DNA of 46,551 nucleotides from Myxococcus qinghaiensis (GTDB lineage Bacteria; Myxococcota; Myxococcia; Myxococcales; Myxococcaceae): the NCBI RefSeq assembly GCF_024198215.1, contig NZ_JAKCFA010000046.1:1-46551 (forward strand), given 5' to 3'. Shown in pieces: positions 26,045 through 35,500 of this stretch. The translations under genes were made by a program, and so were the position numbers. The first letter of the stretch is position 1. Every line of letters begins with the position of its first letter. The notes under the pieces are model-generated. The model was not told the origin of the DNA. It did not search any database and worked only from the letters and a program-made list of their open reading frames with translations.

Positions 26045-26880
26045 TGAACGCGGCTCCAGGTTCGCATGAGCTCAAGGACGACCTTGCGCTGACCGGCAAG
26101 CGAAAGGTGCAGGCCGTCCTCCGTGAAGAGCTCAGGCGGTGGAGATGCGCCGAAGGCCGCGAAGAGGTCGACCGTGGGCTCCTCGAGGGCACGGATGGCC
26201 TCCGCGACACGGCGGACGTCCTCGTTGCGGAAGTGGACTCCGAAGCGGGACAGCCCCCAGTGCTTCGACACGCGGTCCTCAAGGACCGGGGGAGGCGTCA
26301 TCCACAGGCGACGTGCCTGCGTCCCCTGTGCGGCACGGGAGCGAAGCTCCTCGAGGTTGCGCGCGGTCTCACGGGCGTCAACGAGAGTCTTGCCCGCGTT
26401 CGGGCCTTGAGTCCGCGCGTCATTCACGCCGATGAAGAAGATGAGCCAATCCGGCTCCTGGATGAGGGCGTTCCCTATCCGCACCAACCCATGCGTGGTC
26501 GTCTCACCGCCTACGGCGTTGATGGCCACGGAGACCTCATCATGGGGACGCTGAGCCGCCACCAGCTCCTGGAGAATGACCGCCCAGGATTGAGGATCCG
26601 CCGTGTGACTGTCGCCGAACGTGACAATGCGTGCGCTCTTGCGCAACGGTAGTGCTTCCAGCATCCGGCTGAACTCGGGTTCCGCGAGCAGCCCCTGTGC
26701 GGCTTCTCTTGCACCCTTCTGGCTCTGAGCGAGCTCGGCGCGGTACGTCTCTGGCTCAAGGCCGAGCAAGGCGGCGCACGTCTCGGCGGATATTTTGCCG
26801 CCGCCCGGAAGCGACGAGACGGTCCTCTCCGGTTGAAGGACCTTCACGAGCCAGCGCCTCTGTTCAGTGGACCATTCCAT
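26041..26880 (-). CDS. SGNH/GDSL-family hydrolase
   Basis: 279 aa if started at 26880 (GGAG upstream). An ATG at 26889 is also possible and the frame is open to 27015. The catalytic blocks are visible: block I VTFGDSHTAD with Ser near 91, a glycine block (AVGGETTTHG), block III FFIGVNDART with Asn near 153, and block V EDGLHLSLAG with the Asp-His pair. These are esterases or lipases acting on O-acyl groups. No signal peptide, so probably cytoplasmic. Coupled by ATGA to the NmrA-like gene. Confidence 0.85.
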   Translation of the reverse strand: MEWSTEQRRWLVKVLQPERTVSSLPGGGKISAETCAALLGLEPETYRAELAQSQKGAREAAQGLLAEPEFSRMLEALPLRKSARIVTFGDSHTADPQSWAVILQELVAAQRPHDEVSVAINAVGGETTTHGLVRIGNALIQEPDWLIFFIGVNDARTQGPNAGKTLVDARETARNLEELRSRAAQGTQARRLWMTPPPVLEDRVSKHWGLSRFGVHFRNEDVRRVAEAIRALEEPTVDLFAAFGASPPPELFTEDGLHLSLAGQRKVVLELMRTWSRVQ

Positions 26881-27260
26881 GTGCTCCATCTCCGGTGATT
26901 GGGAGGCATAGAGGTACCGGACAGGGGCCGCACGGTCAGCTCGCGTTGCCCCGCGGCCAAACCCTTGAAATGACTCCTTCCTTTCGCAGCGGCGAGCGAC
27001 TTGCTCAGGTTCCACGCCCGAACGCGCAGGGGTCGTGCTCGCTGAGGCCCGTGAGCGTCAGGCCATCCGCCGTTAATTGGGGAATGAGACATGGGTCCTT
27101 GGCCGTCGCCGCGAGCAGGTGCTGGACACCTGTGGACACCGGAAATTCGGGGTCAGTGCTCGCGTGCGTCAACGTCTCAGCCCTCCCCATTGGCCGGTAT
27201 TGGGTGACCACTGAGGTAAGCCGCTGGACTGAGTTCTTGGGCAGCCCCAAGATTCCGAGG
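26881..27260. other. Gene-poor interval (380 bp)
   Basis: Divergent promoter region between the SGNH hydrolase (minus) and the HEAT protein (plus). A minus-strand open frame here (27200-27005) reads GVQHLLAATAKDPCLIPQL..., which looks protein-like but has no start of its own and no family I recognise. It may be a gene remnant. Confidence 0.3.
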
Positions 27261-27809
27261 ATGGATGACGAGTTGCCAGTTGCTGACCTTGTTCGACGCT
27301 TGGCCACGGGCTCGCAGTTGGAGTGCATCGAATCCGCAAAAGAACTTGCCCGCCGGAAGGACCGTAGGGTGCTTTCCGAAGTGATCAGCGTCCTGCAACG
27401 AGGCGAATCCGGGCATTCACGGGAGATGGCCGCGTGGTTGCTCGGGGAACTGCGCCCAGGCACAGAGCTCACCCTCGATGCGCTCCATGCAACCATCATC
27501 GACCCAAATACGACCGAGAGCCTGCGAGGCCAGGCCATGGAGTCGCTGGGCAATCAGGTCAGTCACCTGAAGGGTGGTGACGTTTACGAGCGCGCCGCTG
27601 ATGTCCTCATCCCTCTTCTGCAACATCCCTCTGTGGAGGTCCTCTACAACGCCGTCTTCGCGCTTGGGACGATGCGCTGCCGTCGCGCTCGCCCGGAGTT
27701 GGTGCGACTCGCTGCACACGACCGCCGCACATACAGGGGGCTGGAAACGATAGGAGAAAACGCTCAGTTCGCAATCGAGTGCATCGACTACGAGCCGCAC
27801 GGGCGCTGA
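27261..27809 (+). CDS. HEAT-repeat protein
   Basis: 182 aa made almost wholly of paired helices. HEAT-type repeats are seen at about 5-40 (VADLVRRLATGSQLECIESAKELAR), 40-70 (VLSEVISVLQRGESGHSREMAAWLLGEL), 85-105 (SLRGQAMESLGNQVSHL) and 115-150 (AADVLIPLLQHPSVEVLYNAVFALGTMRC). Scaffold or protein-binding role inferred. The ATG at 27261 directly follows CGAGG, which is close; an upstream start in the same frame cannot be excluded. 46 bp upstream of the cupin-like gene on the same strand, possibly co-transcribed. Confidence 0.75.
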   Translation: MDDELPVADLVRRLATGSQLECIESAKELARRKDRRVLSEVISVLQRGESGHSREMAAWLLGELRPGTELTLDALHATIIDPNTTESLRGQAMESLGNQVSHLKGGDVYERAADVLIPLLQHPSVEVLYNAVFALGTMRCRRARPELVRLAAHDRRTYRGLETIGENAQFAIECIDYEPHGR

Positions 27810-27855
27810 AGGCAGCTTTCGGGGCGGTGGGCGTGCTCCGCCAATGAGGTGCATG

Positions 27856-28191
27856 ATGGAACCCAAACAGCTCACGGTGCGACGCTGGTCCGAACTCTCC
27901 AGCAAACCACTCTCGGAAGAGAGTGTGCGTGCTCTGCACTTGCCCGCGAGGAAGTATCGGGTGAGCGGTGACCGGTATTCGCCGGGGGAGGATTTCGCTG
28001 GCGTAATGCGGGCCGGTACGTGCTACGTGTTGGCTGGGCACTGCCAGATTGAATTCGGCACGCAGGTCGCCCAGCTCGCCGCTGGGGATGTCGCAGAGTT
28101 TCCTGCCGGCAGGTATCGCGTGGTGGTGAGTCGCGAAGCTGGGTGTGTTGTTGTTTTTTCTTGGGAGCTTCCAGAGGAGTTTGCTCGATAG
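27856..28191 (+). CDS. Small cupin-like protein
   Basis: 111 aa (ATG at 27856 with GAGG 6 nt upstream; ATGs at 27853 and 27844 are alternatives). The centre reads like a one-domain cupin barrel: PGEDFAGVMRAGTCYVLAGHCQIEFGTQVAQLAAGDVAEFPAGRYRVVV. The metal-binding histidines usual in cupins are mostly missing, so it is more likely a binding or structural barrel than an oxygenase. Followed by a hairpin. The 3' end is locally AT-rich (TTGTTGTTTTTTC). Confidence 0.6.
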   Translation: MEPKQLTVRRWSELSSKPLSEESVRALHLPARKYRVSGDRYSPGEDFAGVMRAGTCYVLAGHCQIEFGTQVAQLAAGDVAEFPAGRYRVVVSREAGCVVVFSWELPEEFAR

Positions 28192-28200
28192 GAGAAGGTC

Positions 28201-28221
28201 GGACTCTGCGTTGCGGAGTCC
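28201..28221 (+). terminator. Hairpin after the cupin-like gene
   Basis: GGACTC (28201-28206) pairs with GAGTCC (28216-28221). The stem can extend outward with GAAGG and CTTCC around a small bulge, and TT follows. It begins 9 bp after the stop of the cupin-like gene. Confidence 0.55.
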
Positions 28222-28239
28222 TTCCAACTCACAGTGTCC

Positions 28240-28411
28240 AGGTATCAGCCTGGGCACATGTAGAACCTGGGCCACTTCGCGCCAGCTGCGTCCCGTGGTG
28301 AATTGCCCCGCCACGGAACGCATGCTCACGTTCCGCCTGGGGCGGCCCCGTCCCCAGCGGGTGCCGCCCGTGGCGGTCTCCGCATGCCAGGTTGCATCCG
28401 AGCACCGCTGA
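28240..28411 (-). pseudogene. Possible remnant of a serine-recombinase C-terminal HTH
   Basis: Without a start of its own, the minus strand reads RWGRGRPRRNVSMRSVA then GRSWREVAQVLHVPR. This GRPR...-spacer-SWRxVAxxLxVPR pattern is typical of the Hin/resolvase C-terminal helix-turn-helix. The upstream catalytic domain is absent and the frame continues only briefly, so at best it is a fragment. It lies in a gap bounded by mobile-element debris. Identification is by pattern only. Confidence 0.35.
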
Positions 28412-28518
28412 GGGAGAGGGTCACCCGCATCTGCGGGAGAGCCCCCTGTGTCAGGGAGTTTGTCGCCTCTTCCGTGCGCGCCTCGCTCGCTCGCATTGAC
28501 GCACGGTTCGACAAGGCC

Positions 28519-28562
28519 GTGACGCGCTCAGGACGCAGCGGCCGAGGTTGGGTTGGCACGGG
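28519..28562 (+). repeat. Dispersed intergenic repeat, copy A
   Basis: Diverged copy (roughly three-quarters identical) of the 44-bp core at 30210-30253, with further similarity upstream from about 28477 (CTCGCTCGCTCGCATTGACGCAC). Ends about 57 bp before the TPR gene start. Confidence 0.6.
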
Positions 28563-28619
28563 TAGGAAAGAAGTGCATCGGAGTGTCGTGGAACGGTCTC
28601 GCTCGCGTATGCTTGCTTC

Positions 28620-30104
28620 ATGGGCCTCTTCAATCGTCTCTTCGGTCGCGTGGGCAGGCCGGCACCCACCTCGCCCGAGGCTGTGCGCGAGCTCCTCTTC
28701 GATGCCGTGCAATCACAGAATGACGCCGCGCTCATCCGGCTCTGTGCCGAGCACGAAGTCCTGCTCCTCGAGCACTGCCCTGCCTGGTTGACGGTTCCCG
28801 AGAGCGTCCGCAAGGAGCCGACCCACCTCCAGCGCTATGGCCAGGGGCTCATCGGAATCGCTCAGTGCCTCGCGCAGACTCGGAACCGGCCCGAAATGCT
28901 CCAGCGGATGATGGGGGCTCCCGCCGACAACCCCATCGTGCGCTGGCAGGAGACACGGGAGCGCGCCAACACGCTCATGCGCGGGTTGGACTTCGAAGGT
29001 GCGCTATCGCTGCTCATTCCCGGGGCGGAGCGAATCCAGGGCCTGTCGGGAGGAAACGCCGAGTCCATGAAGGCCATGACCTTCGGGCAGATGGCTGCGT
29101 GTCATTTCCAGGAGGGCCGGGCGGAGACGGCGCTTCCGCTCTTCCGGCAGGCGATTGACCTGTGCCGGAGGGCCCGTGACGACGAGGGCGTCGTCGTGTA
29201 CCTGGAAAACAGCTTCGAGGCGCACCGCTACCTGGGAAAGGGAGTGGATGCCGCGGGCGTGGCCATGGAACTCGCGGTGGCGCTGGAGCAGGTGGGCCAG
29301 GATTCGCGGGCCCGCCGCATCCGGAAGGTCGCCGAAATCGTCCGAGCCGGTGAGCCGCTCAATCGGGTGGTGGCGCAACTCGACAGCGTCACCCTCGAGC
29401 TGGACGAACTGCCCGCGCTCATTGAGGGGAGGCTGCAATTCATCTTCTGCCGCAATCGACTCGCCCTCGCGCGCACCACGGCCCTGGTCGAGCGAGGCCG
29501 TGAGCTGGGCGGGGAGGGCCGCTACGGGGAGGCGCTCGCGCTCTTCCAGGAGGCACGGCGTATCGACTCCTACTCGCCCGAGCCCCGCTACGAAGGGGCC
29601 GTCACGCTCCTCCACCTCCAGCGCGCGAGCGAGGCCGTGTCCTGGTACGACGAGGTGGAGGCGCTTGCGCCGGGCTGGTACCGGTGTCGCGCCGAGCGCT
29701 GGCTGGCGGCTGGAATCGCCGCCGGAAGGATTCCGCACCGGGCCTTCACCGTGCTGCGTACGCTCGAGCTTCCGAACCTGGACGCGGAGGACCGGTTGCG
29801 ACTCACGCGCCAGGCCATCGGCGAGGCACCGGGAGTGCCCGAGCTTCAACTGCACCTGGGCCGGCAGCTCACGGCGCTCGACCAGAAGGACGAGGCACGG
29901 GCGGCGCTCGAGGTGGGGTTGGCACAGGCGGAGGAGCCAGACCTCCGCTCGCGTCTGCTGATCGAGTCCGCGACCGATGCCGCGCCTTCGGCGGACCGGG
30001 ACAGGATGCTCCACGAGGCCATGGAGCCTGGGGGAAACCTGGTCGCCGCGGCAATGGCGCGGGTCCTACTCCACGCGGGAACCGGCCAGCGCCTGGTTCA
30101 CTGA
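28620..30104 (+). CDS. TPR-repeat protein
   Basis: 494-aa, all-helical, Ala/Leu/Arg-rich protein with tetratricopeptide-type repeats most evident at about 145-185 (AMTFGQMAACHFQEGRAETALPLFRQAIDLC), 290-370 (GRELGGEGRYGEALALFQEARRIDSYSPEPRYEGAVTLLHLQRASEAVSWYDEVEALAP) and 410-450 (LQLHLGRQLTALDQKDEARAALEVGLAQA). No signal peptide, so it is a cytoplasmic scaffold. It stands alone between repeat copies A and B, which lie in the same orientation on either side. Confidence 0.85.
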   Translation: MGLFNRLFGRVGRPAPTSPEAVRELLFDAVQSQNDAALIRLCAEHEVLLLEHCPAWLTVPESVRKEPTHLQRYGQGLIGIAQCLAQTRNRPEMLQRMMGAPADNPIVRWQETRERANTLMRGLDFEGALSLLIPGAERIQGLSGGNAESMKAMTFGQMAACHFQEGRAETALPLFRQAIDLCRRARDDEGVVVYLENSFEAHRYLGKGVDAAGVAMELAVALEQVGQDSRARRIRKVAEIVRAGEPLNRVVAQLDSVTLELDELPALIEGRLQFIFCRNRLALARTTALVERGRELGGEGRYGEALALFQEARRIDSYSPEPRYEGAVTLLHLQRASEAVSWYDEVEALAPGWYRCRAERWLAAGIAAGRIPHRAFTVLRTLELPNLDAEDRLRLTRQAIGEAPGVPELQLHLGRQLTALDQKDEARAALEVGLAQAEEPDLRSRLLIESATDAAPSADRDRMLHEAMEPGGNLVAAAMARVLLHAGTGQRLVH

Positions 30105-30209
30105 GCCGCAGTCGAGTGCCACGAGCCCGGCTCGTGCATTGCCGACCGAGGAAGAACGATGACCGCGCGCGGCTCGCTCGTTCGCATTGACGCACTGCCG
30201 AAGGCGGCC

Positions 30210-30253
30210 TTGACGCGTCCATGACGCAGCGACCGAATCTGGGGTAGGCACAG
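30210..30253 (+). repeat. Dispersed intergenic repeat, copy B
   Basis: 44-bp core starting TTGACGCGTCCATGACGCAG and ending GGGGTAGGCACAG, identical at 38 of 44 positions to copy C at 39137-39180. The similarity to copy A extends upstream to about 30165. It lies in the 234-bp gap after the TPR gene, which contains no gene. Confidence 0.75.
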
Positions 30254-30338
30254 TCCACACGCGGGCAGAGTGAGAGTCCCCCGCTACGAGCAGCTTGGGT
30301 GACCCGCCTGCGATCCATTACCCCGATCCGTCACAGCG

Positions 30339-30626
30339 TTAGTCATCTCCCTGATTGGTGCAACTACACTCCTCTCCCGCGTTTTTGAATGCGCCCTTGA
30401 CGGCGTCTTCAACTTCCTGCTCGTCGCGGAAGTCCTCCATTCTGGGATTCTTGGCGCGGAAACGCTTGAGTGCCTCGTCGCGCACCATGTCCTTCATTCC
30501 TGAGTGATTGTTTCTCACTTCATCGCAATTCTCACATCGCTCCAGTGCCTCCATCTCAAGGGCAATCGTCGTCGCGGTGTTGTGCAATCCTTCCTGTCGA
30601 TACATCTCTTGGGCGGTGGAACTCAT
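30339..30626 (-). CDS. Small hypothetical protein, 95 aa
   Basis: Short, charged, probably helical protein (EALERCENCDEVRNNHSGMKDMVRDEALKRFRAKNPRMEDFRDEQEVEDAVKGAF) with a CENC pair and a terminal CSC pair. Its base composition is clearly lower in GC than its neighbours and it lies between repeat B and IS debris, so it may have arrived with mobile DNA. No family recognised. An upstream start would run into the IS256 fragment. Confidence 0.5.
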   Translation of the reverse strand: MSSTAQEMYRQEGLHNTATTIALEMEALERCENCDEVRNNHSGMKDMVRDEALKRFRAKNPRMEDFRDEQEVEDAVKGAFKNAGEECSCTNQGDD

Positions 30627-30709
30627 TTGACTCTCGGTGCTGGTTGGTTGCCAGGCGCGATCTTGGCACCTATTTCTGTAGGGAAGAAGGTCGGCCGCCT
30701 GCCGGGTTG

Positions 30710-31153
30710 CAGCGCTGCACGGTGCACCTCACCCGGAATGTCCTCGCCAAGGCCCCCTGGCGGCTGCGAGGACGGCTGGGCAAGCAGCAGACGTCGGCCA
30801 CCTTCGAAGCCCCCAATCTCCAGGATGCCAGGAAGCGAATGGAGGCCCTCCAGGAGGGACTGGGACGCCAGGTGCCCGAGGCCATGGAGTGCCTGCGTCA
30901 GGGCTTCGCCGCCGCCACCTGCTTCTTCGTCTTCCCCAAGGCCCACTGGAAGCGCCTGCGCAGCACCAACGGCCTGGAGCGTCTCCACGGCGAGGTGAAG
31001 CGCCGCATCCGCTTCGTGGGCGCCTTCCGGGACCGCGCCAGCGCACTGCGCCTCATCACCGCCGCCGCTCTCGAAACCACCGGCGTCTGGGACGACCGCC
31101 GCTACCTCGACATGTCTCTGCTGAAATCAACCCCAGACACCGCCGCTGCCTGA
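30710..31153 (+). pseudogene. IS256/Mutator-family transposase, C-terminal fragment
   Basis: About 147 residues with the diagnostic end of Mutator-family transposases: QRCTVHLTRNVLAKAP, FPKAHWKRLRSTNGLERLHGEVKRRIRFVGAFRDRASALRLITAAAL and DRRYLDMS. The N-terminal half, with the first two catalytic Asp residues, is missing. Similarity starts abruptly near 30710 in a frame open from 30470. The 3' end abuts a truncated IS3 orfA near 31205, so it probably inserted there or recombined with it. Not functional. Confidence 0.85.
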
Positions 31154-31361
31154 TGCCGCCAAGGAGCCTTCCTCCCCCGAACCCCTCCGGGCTGGCCCGG
31201 GAGAGGTCCACCCACGTCCTCAACGCCGACAGCGTCAAGTCCAAGTCCCTCGCCACCTGGGACGTCGTCTTTCCCTCCTCCAGCACCAGCCTCACTGCCC
31301 CGGTCTTGAACTCCTCCGGGTCGCTACGCCGGGGGCGTCGTGGCTTCTTCACTTCCTTCAT
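31056..31361 (-). pseudogene. IS3-family transposase OrfA, truncated by the IS256 fragment
   Basis: From the ATG at 31361 about 52 codons match IS3/IS911 OrfA with its helix-turn-helix (RRSDPEEFKTGAVRLVLEEGKTTSQVARDLDLTLSALRTWVD). After about 31205 the frame runs into antisense IS256 sequence and stops at 31056, giving a chimeric 101-aa frame. OrfB is absent. Upstream, TGTACTGAAGCGGACCCC (31391-31408) and the tandem repeat at 31417-31440 probably belong to the outer end of the IS3 element. Confidence 0.8.
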
Positions 31362-31416
31362 GTCGGACACCGTACCTGCCTCTTCCTTGGTGTACTGAAG
31401 CGGACCCCGCCCACTT

Positions 31417-31440
31417 CGGACATGTCCGGACATGTCCGGA
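31417..31440. repeat. Tandem palindromic 10-mers at the IS3 end
   Basis: CGGA is followed by CATGTCCGGA twice, giving tandem palindromic GGACATGTCC units. It lies directly outside the orfA leader and may mark the IS3 terminus or be an old target-site feature. Confidence 0.5.
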
Positions 31441-31618
31441 CGGCGTTCAGGACACTGCGTGGGCCGTGGTGAGGACGGCGCCGTGACACGCTCGGAGACA
31501 GCGCAGCGCACGTGAGCCCATGCGTCTGAGATACCGGGGCCCGCCTCTGGCATTTGCCTTGCTCAAGGGACGCCCGACCGCGTTCCGCGGTCGGATGTCT
31601 CGCCGAGGAGCCCCCCGA

Positions 31619-32449
31619 ATGAGCCCAAGAAGAAACCCGCTCGCGTCTCCCGTCGTCTCCCCTCGCCCTGTCCGCAGCGCCGGAATGGGTGCCCTCTTCA
31701 TGGGCCTCGTCGCGCTGAGCACCAGTTGCGGCGAAGCAGAAAGCGTCAACCACGACGTGCCTCAGCGCCAGGGCACGCGCGCCGAGCAGGTGAAGGCGCT
31801 GGTGGACCCCCGTCACATCGGTCCCCTGCCCAACCAGCAGCAGGCGTTCCAGCAACCCGCCCCGGCCACCTGCGAGGAACTCAAGAAACTCTACCCTGGG
31901 CTGAGGGATGGCGAGTACACCCTTTACCTCGACAACAAGGAAAGCTTGCCTTGGAGTGCCTGGTGCCACGGTATGGCCCGCATCCCCACCGAGTACCTGA
32001 CGCTGAGGCAGGCGGACTCCATCAACTTCTCTCAGTACACCGCGGGCGGTGCCTCGCCTGGCACCGACGTGATCACCTACTACGCCAGGCTGCGCTTCGA
32101 CCCGGTCACCCTGCGGGTGGATACGGCCGACCAGACCTTCTCCACGTCCTCGGGACAGCTCATCCACGGCCCCACCACGGTCACCTCAATGCCATACGCT
32201 TCGGCCATGTCCTGCGACTGGGACCCCGTTGGAAAGGCCAATATCGACCTGAGCGGCACCCCCTTCGCTGTAGCGCCTGACCAGTTCCGTGTGATGGGCT
32301 ATTACCCGGTCGGAGAGACGTACGACAGCCCTGACGGGCAATGGGTCGATCTTCTGGGTGGCGGTTACTGCGGCTGGAACTCGCTCGTCGACAGCGACGA
32401 CCCCTACAACCAGCGAGGCGGCCACCTGCTGCTGGTCTACAGCCCATAG
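31619..32449 (+). CDS. GON-domain lipoprotein
   Basis: 276 aa. The start at 31619 has GAGGAG 8 nt upstream and gives a signal ending STSC. Residues about 75-260 match the GON domain known from ADAMTS9/20 metalloproteases and from secreted myxobacterial proteins: CEELKKLYPGLRDGEYTLYL, WCHGMARIPTEYLTL, NFSQYTAGGASPGTDVITYYARLRFDPVTLRVDTAD and SMPYASAMSCDW. Unlike ADAMTS proteins there is no protease part, so this is a free-standing GON module on a lipid anchor, probably a ligand-binding surface protein. It lies between the IS cluster and the convergent kinase gene. Confidence 0.88.
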   Translation: MSPRRNPLASPVVSPRPVRSAGMGALFMGLVALSTSCGEAESVNHDVPQRQGTRAEQVKALVDPRHIGPLPNQQQAFQQPAPATCEELKKLYPGLRDGEYTLYLDNKESLPWSAWCHGMARIPTEYLTLRQADSINFSQYTAGGASPGTDVITYYARLRFDPVTLRVDTADQTFSTSSGQLIHGPTTVTSMPYASAMSCDWDPVGKANIDLSGTPFAVAPDQFRVMGYYPVGETYDSPDGQWVDLLGGGYCGWNSLVDSDDPYNQRGGHLLLVYSP

Positions 32450-32585
32450 AAGTCGTGTCACCCTGGAGCCAGCGAGGCTGTGAATCGCTGGCTCACGCCT
32501 CATTTGGAGTGGCGTCGGGTTCGTGGCCCGCCCGACTGGCTCCACACGATGTGCGGGGGAGCCACGAGATGGGTGTCACTCCACA

Positions 32586-35500
32586 TCACGGGGCGTGACG
32601 CGAACCCGTGTCGGGCGCGCAGACGCGGAGGCCCACGCGGATGTCCCTCAGCCAGGGCTCGTTGGGCATTCGCGTGTTGGAGCGGTTGGAGATGCGGTCG
32701 TAGTACCAGGACCCTCCGCGGGCCACTGCCTCTCCGGGCGCGCGGACCGATTGCACCCATTCGATGGCGTTGCCGGCCAGGTCCATCACCCCGAAGGGGC
32801 TGGCGGAAGCAGGGTGGGCACCCACCTCGTCGGGACCGAAGCCCAGCGGTTGGCGGCCATAGGTCTCATCGAAGTTCGCGTCGTCCGGCGCGAGCAGGTC
32901 GCCCATGGGAAACAGGCGGGCGTCCGCGCCACGTGCCGCGCGCTCCCATTCGTATTCGGAACACAGCCGGGCTCCCGGAACGCGCCCGGAGCGGTCCAGC
33001 CACGCGAGGTACGCCCGCGCGTCCTCCAGCGAGATGGCCGAGACGGGAAACCGCAACCAGTCCTGCACGGCCCTGTGCGTGCGGCCTGGGTAGTGGATGG
33101 GCTCGCCGCCGCGCGCGGAGAGGGGATGCCGCGTGGGCTGGAGCATGAGCCGCCAGCCCGTCTTCTCCCGAGTGAGCGCCAGGGCGCCGGCCGTGGACCT
33201 CACGCCGGGCGTCCGTCGCCGCTGCTCGTCCGGTGGCAATGCATCGAGGAACGCGAGCCACTCGGCGAACGTCACCTCATGGCGGGCGATGAGGTAACCC
33301 TCGGTCATCACCGGCCGGAGCGGGGGCGCCTGGAGGAATTCGCGTCGCAGGGCTTCGTCGTCGCTGCTGCCAAAGAGGAAGCGGCCCGGCGGGATGTAGA
33401 CGAAGCCCTCCGGGATGTCGGCCGACCGCGGCAGGGGGATGCGCGCCTGGAGGCGCTCTCCCGATGACAACACCACCGGCAGGACGGCGCGCGTCAGGCC
33501 CGGTGCCTGGAAGGTGAGGACATAGGACCCCGGGCCCGTATCGAGTGCATGCGACGCGATGGGCGTCGGGCCCAGGGAGAGGCCCTCGGACAGTCGGGGT
33601 GCTCCGGGCAGGCCTGTGTCACGCTGAAGCAGCACCTCCACTCCCGGGGGCTCCGTGGCGAGCTCCAGGACCGGCGGAGCGAGGAGCCTGCGTCGCCCGT
33701 CACCGTCGTCATCGAGGCTCGCCAGCCTGCGCAGGGCTTCGCGTCGCTGTCCGGGACGGAAGAACCACTCCGCCAACTCCATGCGCCCGGTCAGGACCTC
33801 CGCGAGGAGTCCGCGGGCCTCCCTCCGCGAGCCGTCCAGCAGCAGGGCGGTGTCGAGTGCCTGCGTGGCGCGCTGGTAGGCCTCGTCCGCGTGGCCATCG
33901 CTCGTTCGTGCCTGGGTCCAGGCCTCCTCGGGCTCCCCTGCGTCTGCCTGGGCCAGCGCGCCGGTGAGGGCGCGCCCCCCGCGCGTGTCCAGGCGTTGGA
34001 AGGTGTCCGCGCGCGCTGCCTTCGCTTCGGCATGGTGGGCGCGGGCTTCGGTGAGAGACACCCGGGCTTCATCCAGGTGCTCCTGCACGGTGCGCTCCAG
34101 CGCGTGGCGGCCCTTCATCCAAGCCGCGCCCCCCGCCACCAGCGCGGTGAGGGGCAGGGCCAGCCCCAGCCCCAGGCGCCGCGCGAAGGTGCGCCGGAGC
34201 GCCCTCCGCGAGGCCTTGAGGAAAGCCACTTCTTGCCGCGTCAGCGCGAGCTCGCCCGCCGCGGTCACCGCGTCGAGCTCACGCCGGCTCCACAGCGCCG
34301 AGGTGGCGCGGTCCGCGCGCTCCCATCCTGCCGCGGCGAGCCTCACCCGTTCGAGCACCTGCCGCTCCTGCCGGGCCGCTTCGAGCCATCCGCGCAGGGT
34401 GGACCACCTCTCGAGCAGCGCCTCGTGCGCCACCTCGTGGACGTGCGCCTCACCGTCCTGCCTCACCACGACGAGCCGCGCCCGGACCAGGGCCTCCAGC
34501 GCGATGCGATTCGCGGAGGTCTCGGCACCCAGTTCCCCGGTGGTCCGTCGGACCCGGGCGCCTTCCGGGCTGATGAGGCGCAAAAGCAGGTCGCGAGCCG
34601 CCCGGCGCGCCTCGGGTGCCAGCGCCGCCAGCGCTCCGTCCGCGTGACGACCCAGGGCCCCGGCCACGCCCCCGAGCGCCTCCAGCGATGCCTCTCGGAT
34701 GCGCTGGTTCGCCCGGTCGCGGGCATCCCACAGCTCGGCGAGCGTGAACTGGAGGAGCGGCAGTCCTCCCGGAGCGTGGGCGGAGGACGCCACGAGCGTG
34801 TCCACCAGGGCCTCTGTCTCGAACGCGACGCCTGTCACGCGCGCCGGACCGACCACGGCCTCGCGCGTCCCTTCCGGGCCCAGCGGCTTGATGAGGAAGA
34901 GGGCGCGCGCCACTTCATCCTCCAGCCCCGGCAGCGCCGCCAGCCGGGTGAAAAAGTCGCCTCGCACCGTGGCCAGCGTGCGCACACCTGGGGCCAGGAT
35001 GGCCAGGTGCCCGAGCACCTGCGTGAAGGCGGCGGCTTCCTCCGACTCGCTCTGGGTGAACAGCTCCTCGAGCTGATCGATGAACAGCAGGGTGCCTCGC
35101 GTGGGCCCGGCGGCGCGCAGCGTCCGGGCCATCGCCGCGGGCTCTTGCCGCACCTGGGCCGCCAGTGTCTCCTCGGACAGCCCGAGCCGTCCCGCCACCG
35201 CGGCGACCAACGCCGTGAAGGGCCGGCGCCCGGGCATGAGCGACAGCACGGTGTACGCACAGCCGTCGTCGAGCCCCGCGAGCATGACGAGCGGCGACAC
35301 GCCCGCCCGGCACAACGAGGACTTGCCCACGCCCGAGTCCCCCGCGACGAGCACCAGCGCCTGGGCGCGAAGCCTCTCATGGATGGCGCGGACCTCCGCG
35401 CCACGTCCGAAGAAGACGGCCCGGTGCTCCGCGTCGAAGGCCTGCAGCCCGCGATAGGGATTGCCGGGAGGAACCGGCGCCGCATCGCTGTCCTCGTTCA

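Noticed and set aside
28550..28570. Sigma-54 promoter before the TPR gene (TTGGCACGGG)
   Set aside because: The -24-like TGGCAC is present but no GC element at the -12 position follows at the right spacing, and the sequence belongs to the dispersed repeat.
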